Below, piece by piece: positions 46,782 to 56,942 of a stretch of 64,000 bases of DNA. Location of the stretch: contig NC_080588.1 of assembly GCF_029962835.1 (NCBI RefSeq), positions 44,561,001-44,625,000 on the forward strand. Direction: 5' to 3'. Within the stretch, counting starts at the first letter, position 1, and the number at the start of each line of letters is the position of its first letter. The notes below the pieces were generated by a model. The model saw only the letters and a program-made list of their open reading frames with translations. It ran no database searches and had not been told where the DNA came from. This DNA comes from Magnolia sinica (lineage: Eukaryota; Streptophyta; Magnoliopsida; Magnoliales; Magnoliaceae). The translations under genes and the position numbers were made by a program.

Positions 46782-47645
46782 ATGATTTGGATTAAACCAG
46801 ACCTGGATTATGGTCACACACTGCATGCTGTCGCCACATTAGTGTATTTGGGTGCGAGTTTATCGTAGATTGTGTGTTTGTGTTCCGTTACTTCTATCGG
46901 TGAAAGTTTACTGAAAATGATCGCCGAGATCGAGTCTGTGTTCTTTCCTGATCACACACAACAACCCGAAACTCCTCCTAGACCACCTATTAATGATTAT
47001 AGATGGTCTATCATCTCATCTTAACCCTTAAATCTTTAAGAAATCTCTAATCGTATCAGATTTCTCCCCGAATGGCCCGATAGGCGTCGAATCATGCAAA
47101 TGGGCCGATCGGGGCATTTTCAGTGGGGCCCAGGGGGGACCCACATCTTTTAGAGCATAAGGGACTAGGAGGACCTCGCCCAAACGGCAAGCCATCGCCG
47201 GTCGGTCCAGAGACCTGTGATGTCATCGCCGGTTCGGCGAGGGCTCTCCAATCAGCGGGCCGGCTCGGGCCGACGAATGTTTGGCCTAGTGTGGCCCACC
47301 CTTCCACGGTTCGTTGATTTAAACCTCTTCTATACCCTACTTCCTTCACAAACCTTCCTCCCTAGCTCTCTTTTCCTTCAAGTTCTTCTCCAAACTCCTC
47401 CAAATCTCTTCCAAATCTTCTTCTTCTTCCATTTTCGTGTAAACCCTACCAACCCATCTCAAAACCCTCACCCCCATTGCTGTTTACCTTTCCTTTTCTT
47501 CTCATTTGGGCTCTCAAATCCATCTTTAGGATCTCAAGTGTGTGGAAGCTTCACCAATCTTCTTATTTCTCTCTTTCTCTCATTTCTCATGGCCCTCTTT
47601 AAGTTTATCATGGCCATCTTTTTCATTTCCTCCCTTCTTTCTTTG

Positions 47646-48493
47646 ATGGGGAAGAAGAGAGCGCCCGTGGATGAAGTCAGGCCTAGCCGCCCAACCCGTG
47701 CACGGAGGCCGAGAGGTGCCGCCGCGAGCACGACCGCCGCTCGTGAATTCCAGACCAAGCAGGACCTTGATCCTCGAGCTCCCATTGGTAGAACCTTGTT
47801 AGTGGAGTTGTCGCATGGAGTCTATGAAGGCCGTAGAGTTCTTTTTGAGGCTCATGTTGATCCGCAGCTGTTTGGCGAATTCCTGTTGTTGGAGCGCCTG
47901 GAAGGGGCTAGTTGGTGTCCCTTGTTTGAGGGCGAGTATCATGCGAATGCAAGTACTATTTGAGCTTTTATGCCAATATTCTTGATCCGTTGCTGGAGCC
48001 TCTGCAGTTCAAGATTCCTTGTGGTAGTGGTCGGGAGGCTGCGGTCAACGTCGCTTTAATATCCCGACTCCTGAATGTGTCACTTGGTGAGGTGCATGCC
48101 AGTGAGAAGAATTTGAACAGTATGCACGAGAAGGATCATCGCACCCGATCCTTGTGTGGTCGTCTGGTCGAATGGCAGCCTAATAGGAGTCTTCTGGCTA
48201 CCAACATGACGGATGACTTCCACTTGCTTCACCACATGTGTATGTTTAATGTATATCCAAGGTGGAGTAATCGCAGCGAGTGTACGCGCCTGATGGTAGA
48301 TTTCCTGTATCAAGTGGGGCAAGAAGCGAAGTTGTGTGTGCCAACATACATTTTGCGTCAGATTATCCTTATCGCTCGTTCAACTAGGAGGACTGAATCG
48401 CTTCCTTTTGGCCGACTCATTTGTAGCTTATACATGAGTTTGGCTATAGGCTTGGAGTAAAGAAGCCGGCTCTTGTTCGTCATCTTAATTTAT
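47646..48493 (+). pseudogene. Extra ORF of the chromovirus, N-terminal part
   Basis: It begins MGKKRAPVDEVRPSRPTRAR (an upstream in-frame ATG at 47589 would add a hydrophobic leader). The N-terminus is Arg/Pro-rich, followed by a globular region. A frameshift near 47955 leads into the stretch ending at 48460, which holds FNVYPRWSNRSECTRLMVDF. A second small frameshift near 48445 is needed to read on to 48493, where a solo LTR is inserted. The frame continues at 51591. It lies between primer-binding site and gag, an unusual place for an ORF. It resembles the extra ORF of the copia element (28795-29934) in order of regions and in the YPR.xN+S motif. Function unknown. Confidence 0.65.
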
Positions 48494-51400
48494 TGTAACG
48501 ACCTTGGAAATTTTTGTGCTAATCTTTCCTTAGTAGTTATTTTTGGAGTAATTAGCGCTATACTTGATTGCTTGTGAAATTCGCATCAATCACTTCAAAT
48601 TGTATCTGCATGGCTCAAAACTTGTAGATTAGTTAGCAATACGTTACTCTGAAATCTGGGATCCATCGCTAAATCCAGTTGTTCTGGGGAATTTTTAGAA
48701 GATCTGGATCAGACCTGGACCGCGCGTCGAAAGTCCGATAGCGATGATCTTAGGCTGTTGCGGTCATTATGTTGGGCTTGACCATCACCTCGAAAATCAA
48801 GTCCATCTGATGTTCTGGGTCGATTTGATTAAGTTCGGAGTGAAGAGTGTGAGAACGGTTGGATATTTATTAAGTTTTTATGAAATCTGAGTCGTGTCGC
48901 TTGCGCAACGATTTTAAGCATTCTGACCGTTGGATTCTGACCCAATTTCACCCTCTGATCAGGGAAGGTGGCCCAGGCATATCCTAGTGCTTGTGGACCT
49001 GATCGAGATTCCGTGACCGTCGAATTAAGTGTGGTCTGCCACGGCTGATCTGAAGAGCCGGTCGGTACGAAAACTCAGCCTGACTTAGATCCATGGTCAA
49101 TGAACTTAAGTCTGACCTTTCGTGGTTATAGGCCCACTAGAAGTGCTTCGTTGGATCGCGAGAGTCAGGTTTTGGCTATACTTTAAGTATACCTTGACCC
49201 TGGGGTTATTCTCATCAATTTGAGGCCTATTTATAGTCCTTAAACCCTAGCTCTCTTTTCCATACGAATTTTCTCTAACCCTAGCTTGGAAAGAGAGTGG
49301 AAAAGAGAGAGAAAGTGAGAGAGATAAGTTGGTGAATCATCTTGGATTCTTCTTTGTTCTCCTTCATCCTTGAACCTTCACTTTGAATCGTTATTCTGAC
49401 GGTTCTAAGTTCATTTTGGGGTAAGTTAACCTAACCCTAACCTGTGTTAGAGCTTAGATTAGTCTTGGTGTTGTTGTATCTCATTTTTATCCTTGTTTTA
49501 GGGTATTCTATCGCCGTTGACGAAGACAACTCGTCTAAATCAGTTCGGTGTTTCTTTCCTTGCTTAAGGTGCGGACTTTAAGTGTATAGGTTAGGTTTTC
49601 AAGGCTTTCAATGCCAGTTAGTGATTTATGCTTGTTATGGATGAGATTTCACATGCCAAATGTTGTGTTTACGTTGCTTTCCTGACATGCATGCGTTCTA
49701 TTGAGATTTGTGTATTCTATGTGTATGTATAAAGTACCATATACGTATAAAATATGCACTTATGTTTACCATGATTATTTGTCATGTATGTATGCTAGAT
49801 GCATGTATGACAACTCCTTGGTAAAAGGAATTGTCAAAATGCATGTATTTCAACATACGTCATGTATGTTGTTCCATGTATGCTAAGTGTTTGTAGAAAT
49901 GCATGAATAATCTAAAGTGTAACTTATTACACTAATTGCAGGCGTTGAGAAGTGATTCTCAACACTCCTATTGATGTGCATGATTTCCTTTATGCAAGTT
50001 ACATTCCATGTTATTTAAATTCAAGCATTTAATATGCTTACATTTATGTTAAGTTGATATTCTTCAAATGTGCATGTACCATGATTTGAGTTGTTGTTCC
50101 TTTACTGTTTTACATTCAATATGAACATCTGTAGTAGTGTAATGTGTTTGGGACTATGCATTAGTCCAGAAAATCGGTAATCGACCCTATGTTCGTGGTT
50201 GAGATTGCTTTCGCCACGTAGGACGTATGAGACGAACCCGAGTCGTATTAGAGTTGTCGGCAGTGGTTTGGCCACGCGGAGTGTTTGCGCACTCTATGTC
50301 GTTCAACCCAATGTGCGCTCATGCTAGTCGAGTTCGTCAAGTAACCCGATTGTCCGATGTATGTTCACCATGTATGGACGCTACTGTTTGAATCTAGGGT
50401 ACCGAATTTATTAATGAAATCCTATTAACTATGGTACCTTGATCCGCTAAGACTCATGAGCCGAACATGGTGGTATGGGACACCGTGGTCGAGCTGTCGG
50501 CCTACGCTGGGGTGACGAGCCTCCCCGTAGTGACTAGTGAGCAACTAAACTCGTGAGCCGATTATGGTGGTATGGGACACTATATTCGTGCTGTCGGCCT
50601 ACATTGATTGGTGACGAGCCCTTTGTAGTGACCTCGAGCATACCTGGATACCGCAATGAGGTGACGAGCCGAACTGTGGTAGTAAAGGTATGAAAGGCGT
50701 GCATTGATTGGTGATAAGCCCTTTGCTACGACCTCAAACATATGATCGTATGAGATGTCTAGGATTAACGACCCTAGTATAGATCACTGTGTGGATGGTG
50801 ATATGAGGAAGGTGTCTTAGCTTCCCAATCCTGCTGTACGTAAAAGGACTAATAACAACTTGGTAATCATATCCATGTACCGCATTTGCATGTGCTTTGT
50901 AGATGTGGCGCACTTTGAGGCGATGTCATGCGTAACGTAAGATGAAGACGTTGAGGGTGTACGCGTGAGGGCACACATCATTTTGCATACATCCCTGCAT
51001 TAACAAGAGTACTTAGGATTTATTTAATTGTTCTACTTTATCATTACTGTTTGATTGAACTGATAACATGTTAACCAGTGCCTTATTGTTCCACTGAGTT
51101 GATCACTCACTCCCATGTTCTGGGGCGGTGTTAAACACCCACTAGACTCTGTCTTAAGTTCTGATGTTGCAGTTGTTGATGCGACTTCTGAGGCAGAGCG
51201 GGAGATAGATGATGATGAGGCTGCCTTCTCTTATATGCAGTTTTCAGACGGGTTCTAGCGAGCCTTGGTCTGATGCGCGGGATGCTGGGATTATTTTTGA
51301 AAACTTAAATGATGTAACTTGATACTTATAATTTTGTTAAATAACACGTTCATACGACCTGGCTTGTATATGTACTTCAGGGATTTACACTTGTACACAT

Positions 51401-51590
51401 ATTTTTCTATAAGTCTTCCGCTTGCTTTATTCACTTATCCCTGAATCATATCTGTGTTTTGGCTTAATCTATTCCATGTTTTATGCACTAATACAGTCAA
51501 CATACATCCATCATGAAATATGTTACATAAGTGATGTTTTGGAACTCGGGAGCTGAGTTATGCTCGACCCCCGAATTTCAGGGCGTTACA
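48494..51590 (+). repeat. Solo LTR of the same chromovirus family, nested in it
   Basis: It starts TGTAACGACC and ends GGGCGTTACA, 3097 bp, collinear with the host element's LTRs but clearly more diverged from them than they are from each other. Flanks are TTTAT (48489-48493) and TTTAA (51591-51595), a target duplicate with one change. The reading frame of the extra ORF resumes cleanly after one copy of the target sequence is removed. Confidence 0.85.
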
Positions 51591-51978
51591 TTTAATGACC
51601 CTTAAGCAGATGGAGATTGGTCCTCGTCGTCAGGCCTCAGAGAGTGAGGATGAGTCAGAGAGTGATGAGGATGAGAGTTATGCTGAAGGTGGTGCTGAGA
51701 TTAAAGAAGAAACAGAGCAGGACGAGGAAGAGGTAGAGGCACAGGATATGAGTGAGAGCTCTCCTCATGTGGCACCAGAGCAGAGCGCAGATCAGGCTGC
51801 CAGGGATGCCCATATCGCTCGGCTTGAGGAAGGGCAGGTTGTTCTGCGCCAGGATATTATGGATCTTCGAGGCCTTGTGAAGCATAAGTTTAAGAAGGTG
51901 ACTCGAACTCTGAAGTCTATCCTGTGTTGCTTGCAGGATAAGGGTGCCCCACCTGCATCTCCTGATTTTGACGAGTAG
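51591..51978 (+). pseudogene. Extra ORF of the chromovirus, C-terminal part
   Basis: 128 codons downstream of the solo LTR: a basic start, a long acidic stretch (EDESESDEDESYAEGG, and more Glu/Asp to about codon 60), then a probable coiled coil (ARLEEGQVVLRQDIMDLRGL) and a short Pro/Ser end DFDE before the stop. The acidic-then-coiled-coil order is the same as at the end of the copia extra ORF. It is separated from gag by about 290 bp. Confidence 0.65.
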
Positions 51979-52269
51979 TTGTCGTTGTAGTCGTCCTTTA
52001 CTTTGTTTGTTGTTTCTTTCTGTGTGTAGCCGTTGTTGGCTTTGTAGTTGGAGTTGTTTGTAGTTGTTTGCTGTTGTTTGGAGTTTTAGATGTTGTAGTT
52101 CATATGCTTTCCCTGTCATGATTCATGTAATGCTGCACTACTTGTATTGCGACGATTTTGTTTAATGGAATGCATGTTGTTTGTCTTTGAAGTTGTGCTA
52201 TGAATGCTGTATGGATGGATTATGTGGACGTAGAATCTTACAGGTTGCATCCTCTATTGAATGTAGGGA

Positions 52270-53367
52270 ATGCCTCCTAAGGGTTCAAAGTCTTCGGCCC
52301 GTCTCTCCTTGGTTGAGTCGCTTGTCGAGTTTCCTCCCTTGAGCGATAGCCAGACGGATCCACAGACGGGCCCGTCTCATGCCGGTGTTGGGCCGACACC
52401 TATGGCTCCTCCAATCACGCCTTCGTTTCCTAAGCCGAGTTGTGCATCTTCGTCTGCTCCACCTACTGATAGGTTTGAGCAGATGATGCTGTTGATGCAG
52501 CAGCAGCAGATTCAACAGCAGCAGCACCACCAGCAGTTCCTATCTTCCGTGGCTAGCATCTTTGCTCAGTCAGTGGGGGTGACTACTCCTGCTTCACCTA
52601 TGCCTCCATCTGGGAGCACCAGTGCGAGTGCACTTTTGAGCGATTCCAGCACTTACGACCTCCCACATTTGCGGGTTCTCATAGACCCGAGGAGGTCGAG
52701 TATTGAATCGATCGCATCTCTAAGATGCTAAGACCGCTGCACTACTCTGAGGTTGAGCAGGTTGAGCTTGCCTCCTTCATGTTTGAGAAGGAGGCCAGTA
52801 TATGGTAGGACAGTGTTCTTCGCACTGTCGAGGAAGGATTTGAGTGGTCGTGGCAAGCATTTGAGGCATGCTTCCACGAGAAGTATTTCTCGGTTATGTA
52901 CCGACATGAGAATCAGAGTGAGTTCCTTCGCCTCCACCAGGGAGGGCTGTCGGTGACAGAGTATGAGAACCTGTTCACTGAGCTAGGTCAGTATGTGCCT
53001 TTGATTTTAAGCGATCAGCCGATGAGGATGCGACGCTTTTCTGGGATTAAGGCCTTAGATCCGATCGAAGATTTGCTGTGCTAGCATTTCTTCCTATGCG
53101 GAGTTGGTGAGCATGTCCTTGCGAGCAGAGCAGGACGGGGACAGGTCGTCCCGTATGCGAGCATCGATGGTTCCTAGGCCGCGACCCGACTTTCAGGGTG
53201 TACCTTTTCTCGGCAAGAGGCCGCGAGCAGATTCTCCTCCTAGGCGTTCAGCGCCGCCCGCTCAGCAGATGAGAGCTGATCTTCGCTGTTCGTATTGTGG
53301 GAAGATGGGGCATTTGGATCATTTTTGCTTTTCGCGTATGCGGGCCAGTGGTTTTACTCCACCGTAG
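52270..53367 (+). pseudogene. Chromovirus gag (broken)
   Basis: The ATG at 52270 (MPPKGSKSSARLSL) starts a Pro/Ser/Gln-rich N-terminus with a run of Gln around 52490-52530. The frame ends at 52731. The capsid domain follows in a shifted frame (SEVEQVELASFMFEKEASIW at about 52747-52806) with an in-frame TAG at 52806-52808, then YENLFTELGQYVPLI. The CCHC knuckle CSYCGKMGHLDHFC lies near 53287-53328. Two or more frame breaks inactivate it. Confidence 0.8.
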
Positions 53368-53382
53368 AGGATTAGCCGTCCG

Positions 53383-53853
53383 ATGCCTCAGGTTATTTCT
53401 CCTCCACCTCTTCGTTCAGCGCCAGCTCATCTATCCTTCAGACCTGCAGTACCTAGCTTCAAGCCACCTCAGCGGCCCATGGTTCCTCCGCCGAATCGTC
53501 AGCAGCAGGCTCGAGTTCATGCGCTCTCAGCTGAAGTGCCTATGTCTGACTTGGTGCCGAGATCCTTCGAGGTTATAGCGCACATTGAAGGTATTCCTAT
53601 TTCTATGTTGGTGGATACAGGGTCCACTACTTCTCTTATATCATATGCGGCAGTTAGGCGTTTGGGTTTGAGCACTGTTTCTATGCAAGGAGTGACGCTT
53701 ACTACCGCTACGGGGATTTCCTCTGCTGTGATCAAGCGTTGTATGGATTGTTTGGTTGATCTAGGAAGTGGATCGATCCGGGTTGAATTCTTTGTCGCAC
53801 CTCTTTATAATTACGATGTTATTATGGGTATGGATTGGCTCACAAGGATGTGA
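53383..53853 (+). pseudogene. Chromovirus aspartic protease
   Basis: 156 open codons. The active-site motif VDTGSTTSLIS lies near 53611-53643. The flap and C-terminal part (YDVIMGMDWLTRM) reach the stop TGA at 53851-53853, which interrupts what should be a continuous Gag-Pol frame. This is the retropepsin that would cleave the polyprotein. Confidence 0.82.
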
Positions 53854-53880
53854 GCTAAGATTGATTGTGAAGCAAGGTCA

Positions 53881-54864
53881 GTGACTATCCATGGACCTAA
53901 GGGCGAGACAGTTACTTTCCCAGTTCGGGTTAGTTACCCTTTTCGTCTTGATTATTATACTTCTCTGTTGGAGTGTATGGCTGAGTCGGTGTTTGATAGC
54001 ACGTTAGTAGTTCGGGAGTTTGAAGATGTGTTTGAGTCGATTCCTAGATTACCTCCTCAGCGCGAGATTGATTTTACTATCGATCTCATGCCTGTTACGG
54101 CGCCCATTTCTTTGCCCACCTATCGTATGCCTCCGAGTGAAATGGAGGAGTTGAGGAAGCAGATAGATGGTTTGCTGAATTTGGGTTTTATTCGGCTTAG
54201 TGTGTCTCCCTGGGGAGCACCTGTCTTGTTTGTGAAGAAGAAGGATGGTTCCTTACGATTATATATTGATTATCGCAGGTTGAATCTAGTGACTGTGAAG
54301 AATAAGTACCCTTTGCCCAGGATTGATGATCTGTTTGATCACTTAAAGGGGGCACGGTACTTTTCAAAGGTTGATCTGCAGTCAGGGTATCATCAGTTAC
54401 GCGTCAAGGATGAGGACATGCAGAAGACCGCTTTCAGGACTAGCTTCGGTCACTATGAGTTCCTTGTGATGTTGTTCGGTCTTACAAACGCACCGGCTAT
54501 GTTTATGGATCTGATGAACAGGGTATTTCAGCCATTCTTATTCCGATTCGTCATTGTCTTTATCGATGACATCTTGATATATTCTACGAGTCAAGAAGAG
54601 CATGAGGAACACTTAAGAGCGGTTTTGGATACTCTTAGGAAGAATCAGCTTTTTGCACAGTTCAAGAAGTGTGATTTTTGGAAGGAGGAAGTCAAGTTCC
54701 TGGGACATGTGGTGTCCAAGGAAGGGATAGCTGTCGATCTTACCAAGGTAGCTGCAGTGCAGGACTAGAAGCAGCCTGGTTCAGTTACTGAGGTAAGGAG
54801 CTTTCTGGGTCTTGCAGGCTATTATCGACGCTTCATTCAAGACTTCTCGAAGATTGCCAGACCA
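53881..54864 (+). pseudogene. Chromovirus reverse transcriptase
   Basis: Open to 54768. Motifs: [38 protein letters not shown], then [33 protein letters not shown]; and the catalytic [12 protein letters not shown] (54550-54585), with FIDD in place of the usual YVDD-type (common in plant gypsy). The thumb region ends at an in-frame TAG (54766-54768) at a Trp position and continues in frame with [17 protein letters not shown]. Confidence 0.85.
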
Positions 54865-55330
54865 TTGTCACAGTTGACACGGAAGGATTTGAAGTTTGCT
54901 TGGAATGAGAGGGCGGAAGAAGCTTTTCAAGAGCTGAAGGACAAGTTGACGTCCGCCCCTGTGCTAGTATTGCCAGAGCAAGGGGTTAAGTATATTATAT
55001 ATACTGACGCCTCTCACGTTGGTCTGGGTTGTGTCCTTATGCAAAATGACAGGGAGATTACTTATGCTTCGCGTCAGTTGAGGAAACACGAAGAGAATTA
55101 CCCTACGTACGACCTGGAGTTAGCAGTTGTCATTTTCGCATTAAAGCTCTGAAGACATTACCTCTATGGTGAGGAGTTCGAGCTCTTTTGTGACCACAAG
55201 AGCCTTAAGTATATTTTCACGCAGCGTGACTTGAATATGAAGCAGCACCAATGGATGAAAACATTGAAGGACTTTAAGTTTAATGTTTCTTACCATCTGG
55301 GCAAGGCGAACCTTGTGGCAGACGCGTTGA
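54865..55330 (+). pseudogene. Chromovirus RNase H
   Basis: [19 protein letters not shown] introduces the RNase H domain. The first catalytic Asp is in [33 protein letters not shown] follows. An in-frame TGA (55150-55152) replaces the Trp of the usual LKLWRHYL motif. The domain resumes with CDHKSLKYIF and ends with LGKANLVADALSR near 55335. Confidence 0.82.
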
Positions 55331-56572
55331 GTCGTAAGAAGGCTATTGAGTTTGAGGCTCTGCTGATGATAGCAGAGTGGGATATGTTGGAGTTTGTGCG
55401 GGATTTTGAGCAGAAGCTTACGGTGGTTGAACCGTATGAGGTTATCGCACACATTCGTGTACAATCCCTTATCGATAAGAAGATCGTTGCAGCTCAGGCA
55501 GATGATGAGCTTTTGGTAAAAATGAGGAAGTGGGTTGGTACAGATGAGAACTCCGACTGGAGTATTAGTTCTGATGGGGGCCTACGATTTCGTGGCCGGT
55601 TATGTGTTCCTGACATCCCTGACTTGAGATGGGAGGTTCTCAAGTTAGCCCATAGTTCTAAGCTTGCGATGCATCCAGGTAGCATGAAGATGTAATATGA
55701 GGAGATCATATTGGTGGGACAACATGAAGGTCCACATTGCTAAGTTTGTTTCTCATTGTCTCACGTGCCAGCAGGTCAAGGCAGAGCATCGCCGACCTCC
55801 TGGGCTGCTGCAGCCCATGCCCATAGCAGAATGGAAGTGGGACTTCATCTCTATGGATTTTATTTCTGGGTTACTGAGAACAAGGAAGGGATATGACTCT
55901 ATTTGGGTGATTGTCGACCGATTGACGAAGTCGGCTCATTTCTTACCGATCAGAGTCACAGTCTCTGCAGACGAGTTGGCTAGGCTGTATATCAAGGAGA
56001 TTGTGCGTCTGCATGGAGTTCCCTTGGAGATTGTGTCTGATAGAGACACGCGTTTCACATGTATCTTCTGGACTCGTATTCAGGAAGCGATGGGTGTGAA
56101 ACTGAAGTTCAGCACCGCGTTTCATCCACAAACAGATGGGCAGACGGAGCGCGTGAATCAAGTCCTGGAAGACATGTTGCGAGCTTGTGCTTTGGATTTC
56201 AAGGACAGTTGGGATGATTCTCTCCAGTATGCAAAGTTCGTGTATAATAACAGTTTCCAGGCGAGTATTGGCATGGCTCCCTATGAGGCGTTGTATGGTC
56301 GCTCGTGCAAAGCACCGCATTGCTGGGCAGAAGTTGGTGAGCGTAGTTTGCTTGGCCCAGAGTTGGTGCAGGTGACTTCAGAGAAAGTTGACATCATTCG
56401 ACGTCGACTTCTGACAGCCCAGAGTAGGCAGAAGAGTTATGCTAATACGAGGCGTCGACCGCTTGAGTTTGAGGTTGAAGACCATGTTTTCCTCAAGGTC
56501 TCTCCTATGAAGGGAGTTCTGCAGTTCGGTAAGAAGGGGAAGCTTGCGCCGAGATTTATTGGTCCATTTTAA
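55331..56572 (+). pseudogene. Chromovirus integrase
   Basis: The zinc-binding region has His in AHSSKLAMHPGSMKM and Cys in HCLTCQQVKAEH, with a frame break at 55693-55697 between them. The catalytic core has Asp in FISMDFISGL, Asp in IVSDRDTRFT, and Glu in DGQTERVNQVLEDML (DDE triad). The C-terminal region has KSYANTRRRPLEF and ends at IGPF followed by TAA (56570-56572), where the frame should go on. It would have integrated element cDNA. Confidence 0.85.
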
Positions 56573-56907
56573 GTTTTGGATCGAGTGGGAGCGGTAGCAT
56601 ACCGCCTTGCTTTGCCCACACCTCTTGCGGCGTGCATAACGTATTTCATGTTTCTATGCTGAAGAAGTACGTTCCTGATCCTTCGCATATTATCAGTTGG
56701 GAGCAGCTGCAGTTGAGTGAGGATGCCACTTATGTACTGCGACCGACGCATATTCTCGACAGGAAGGAGCAGGTATTGCGTAGCAAGGTTATCCCTCTTG
56801 TGAAGGTGTTATGGACGCATCATAGTGAGGAAGAGGCTACTTGGGAATATGAAGCTGAGGTTAGAAAGAGCTACCCTCAGATCCTTGAGGAATATGAGAA
56901 GGTATGA
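56573..56907 (+). pseudogene. Integrase tail / chromodomain-like end of chromovirus pol
   Basis: After the stop the frame resumes with HNVFHVSMLKKYVPDPSHII and ends with LVKVLWTHHSEEEATWEYEAEV, then SYPQILEEYEKV and a stop. The layout matches the C-terminal chromodomain-type module of Tekay/Del elements, thought to direct integration to certain chromatin. The aromatic cage was not verified. Confidence 0.75.
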
Positions 56908-56928
56908 ATTTCGAGGATGAAATTTTCT

Positions 56929-56940
56929 TTAAGGGGGTAG
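56929..56940 (+). other. Polypurine tract of the chromovirus
   Basis: TTAAGGGGGTAG directly before the 3' LTR at 56943, preceded by the end-of-pol context TTTCGAGGATGAAATTTTCT typical of this lineage. The degenerate counterpart in the giant-LTR interiors (1969-2020, 8062-8100, minus strand) has the same context. Confidence 0.75.
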
Positions 56941-56942
56941 AT

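Noticed and set aside
47217..47588. Upstream extension of the chromovirus extra ORF to 47217
   Set aside because: The sequence is pyrimidine-rich leader; the translation (Leu/Phe/Ser/Pro-rich) is low complexity. The start was placed at 47646, with 47589 as an alternative.
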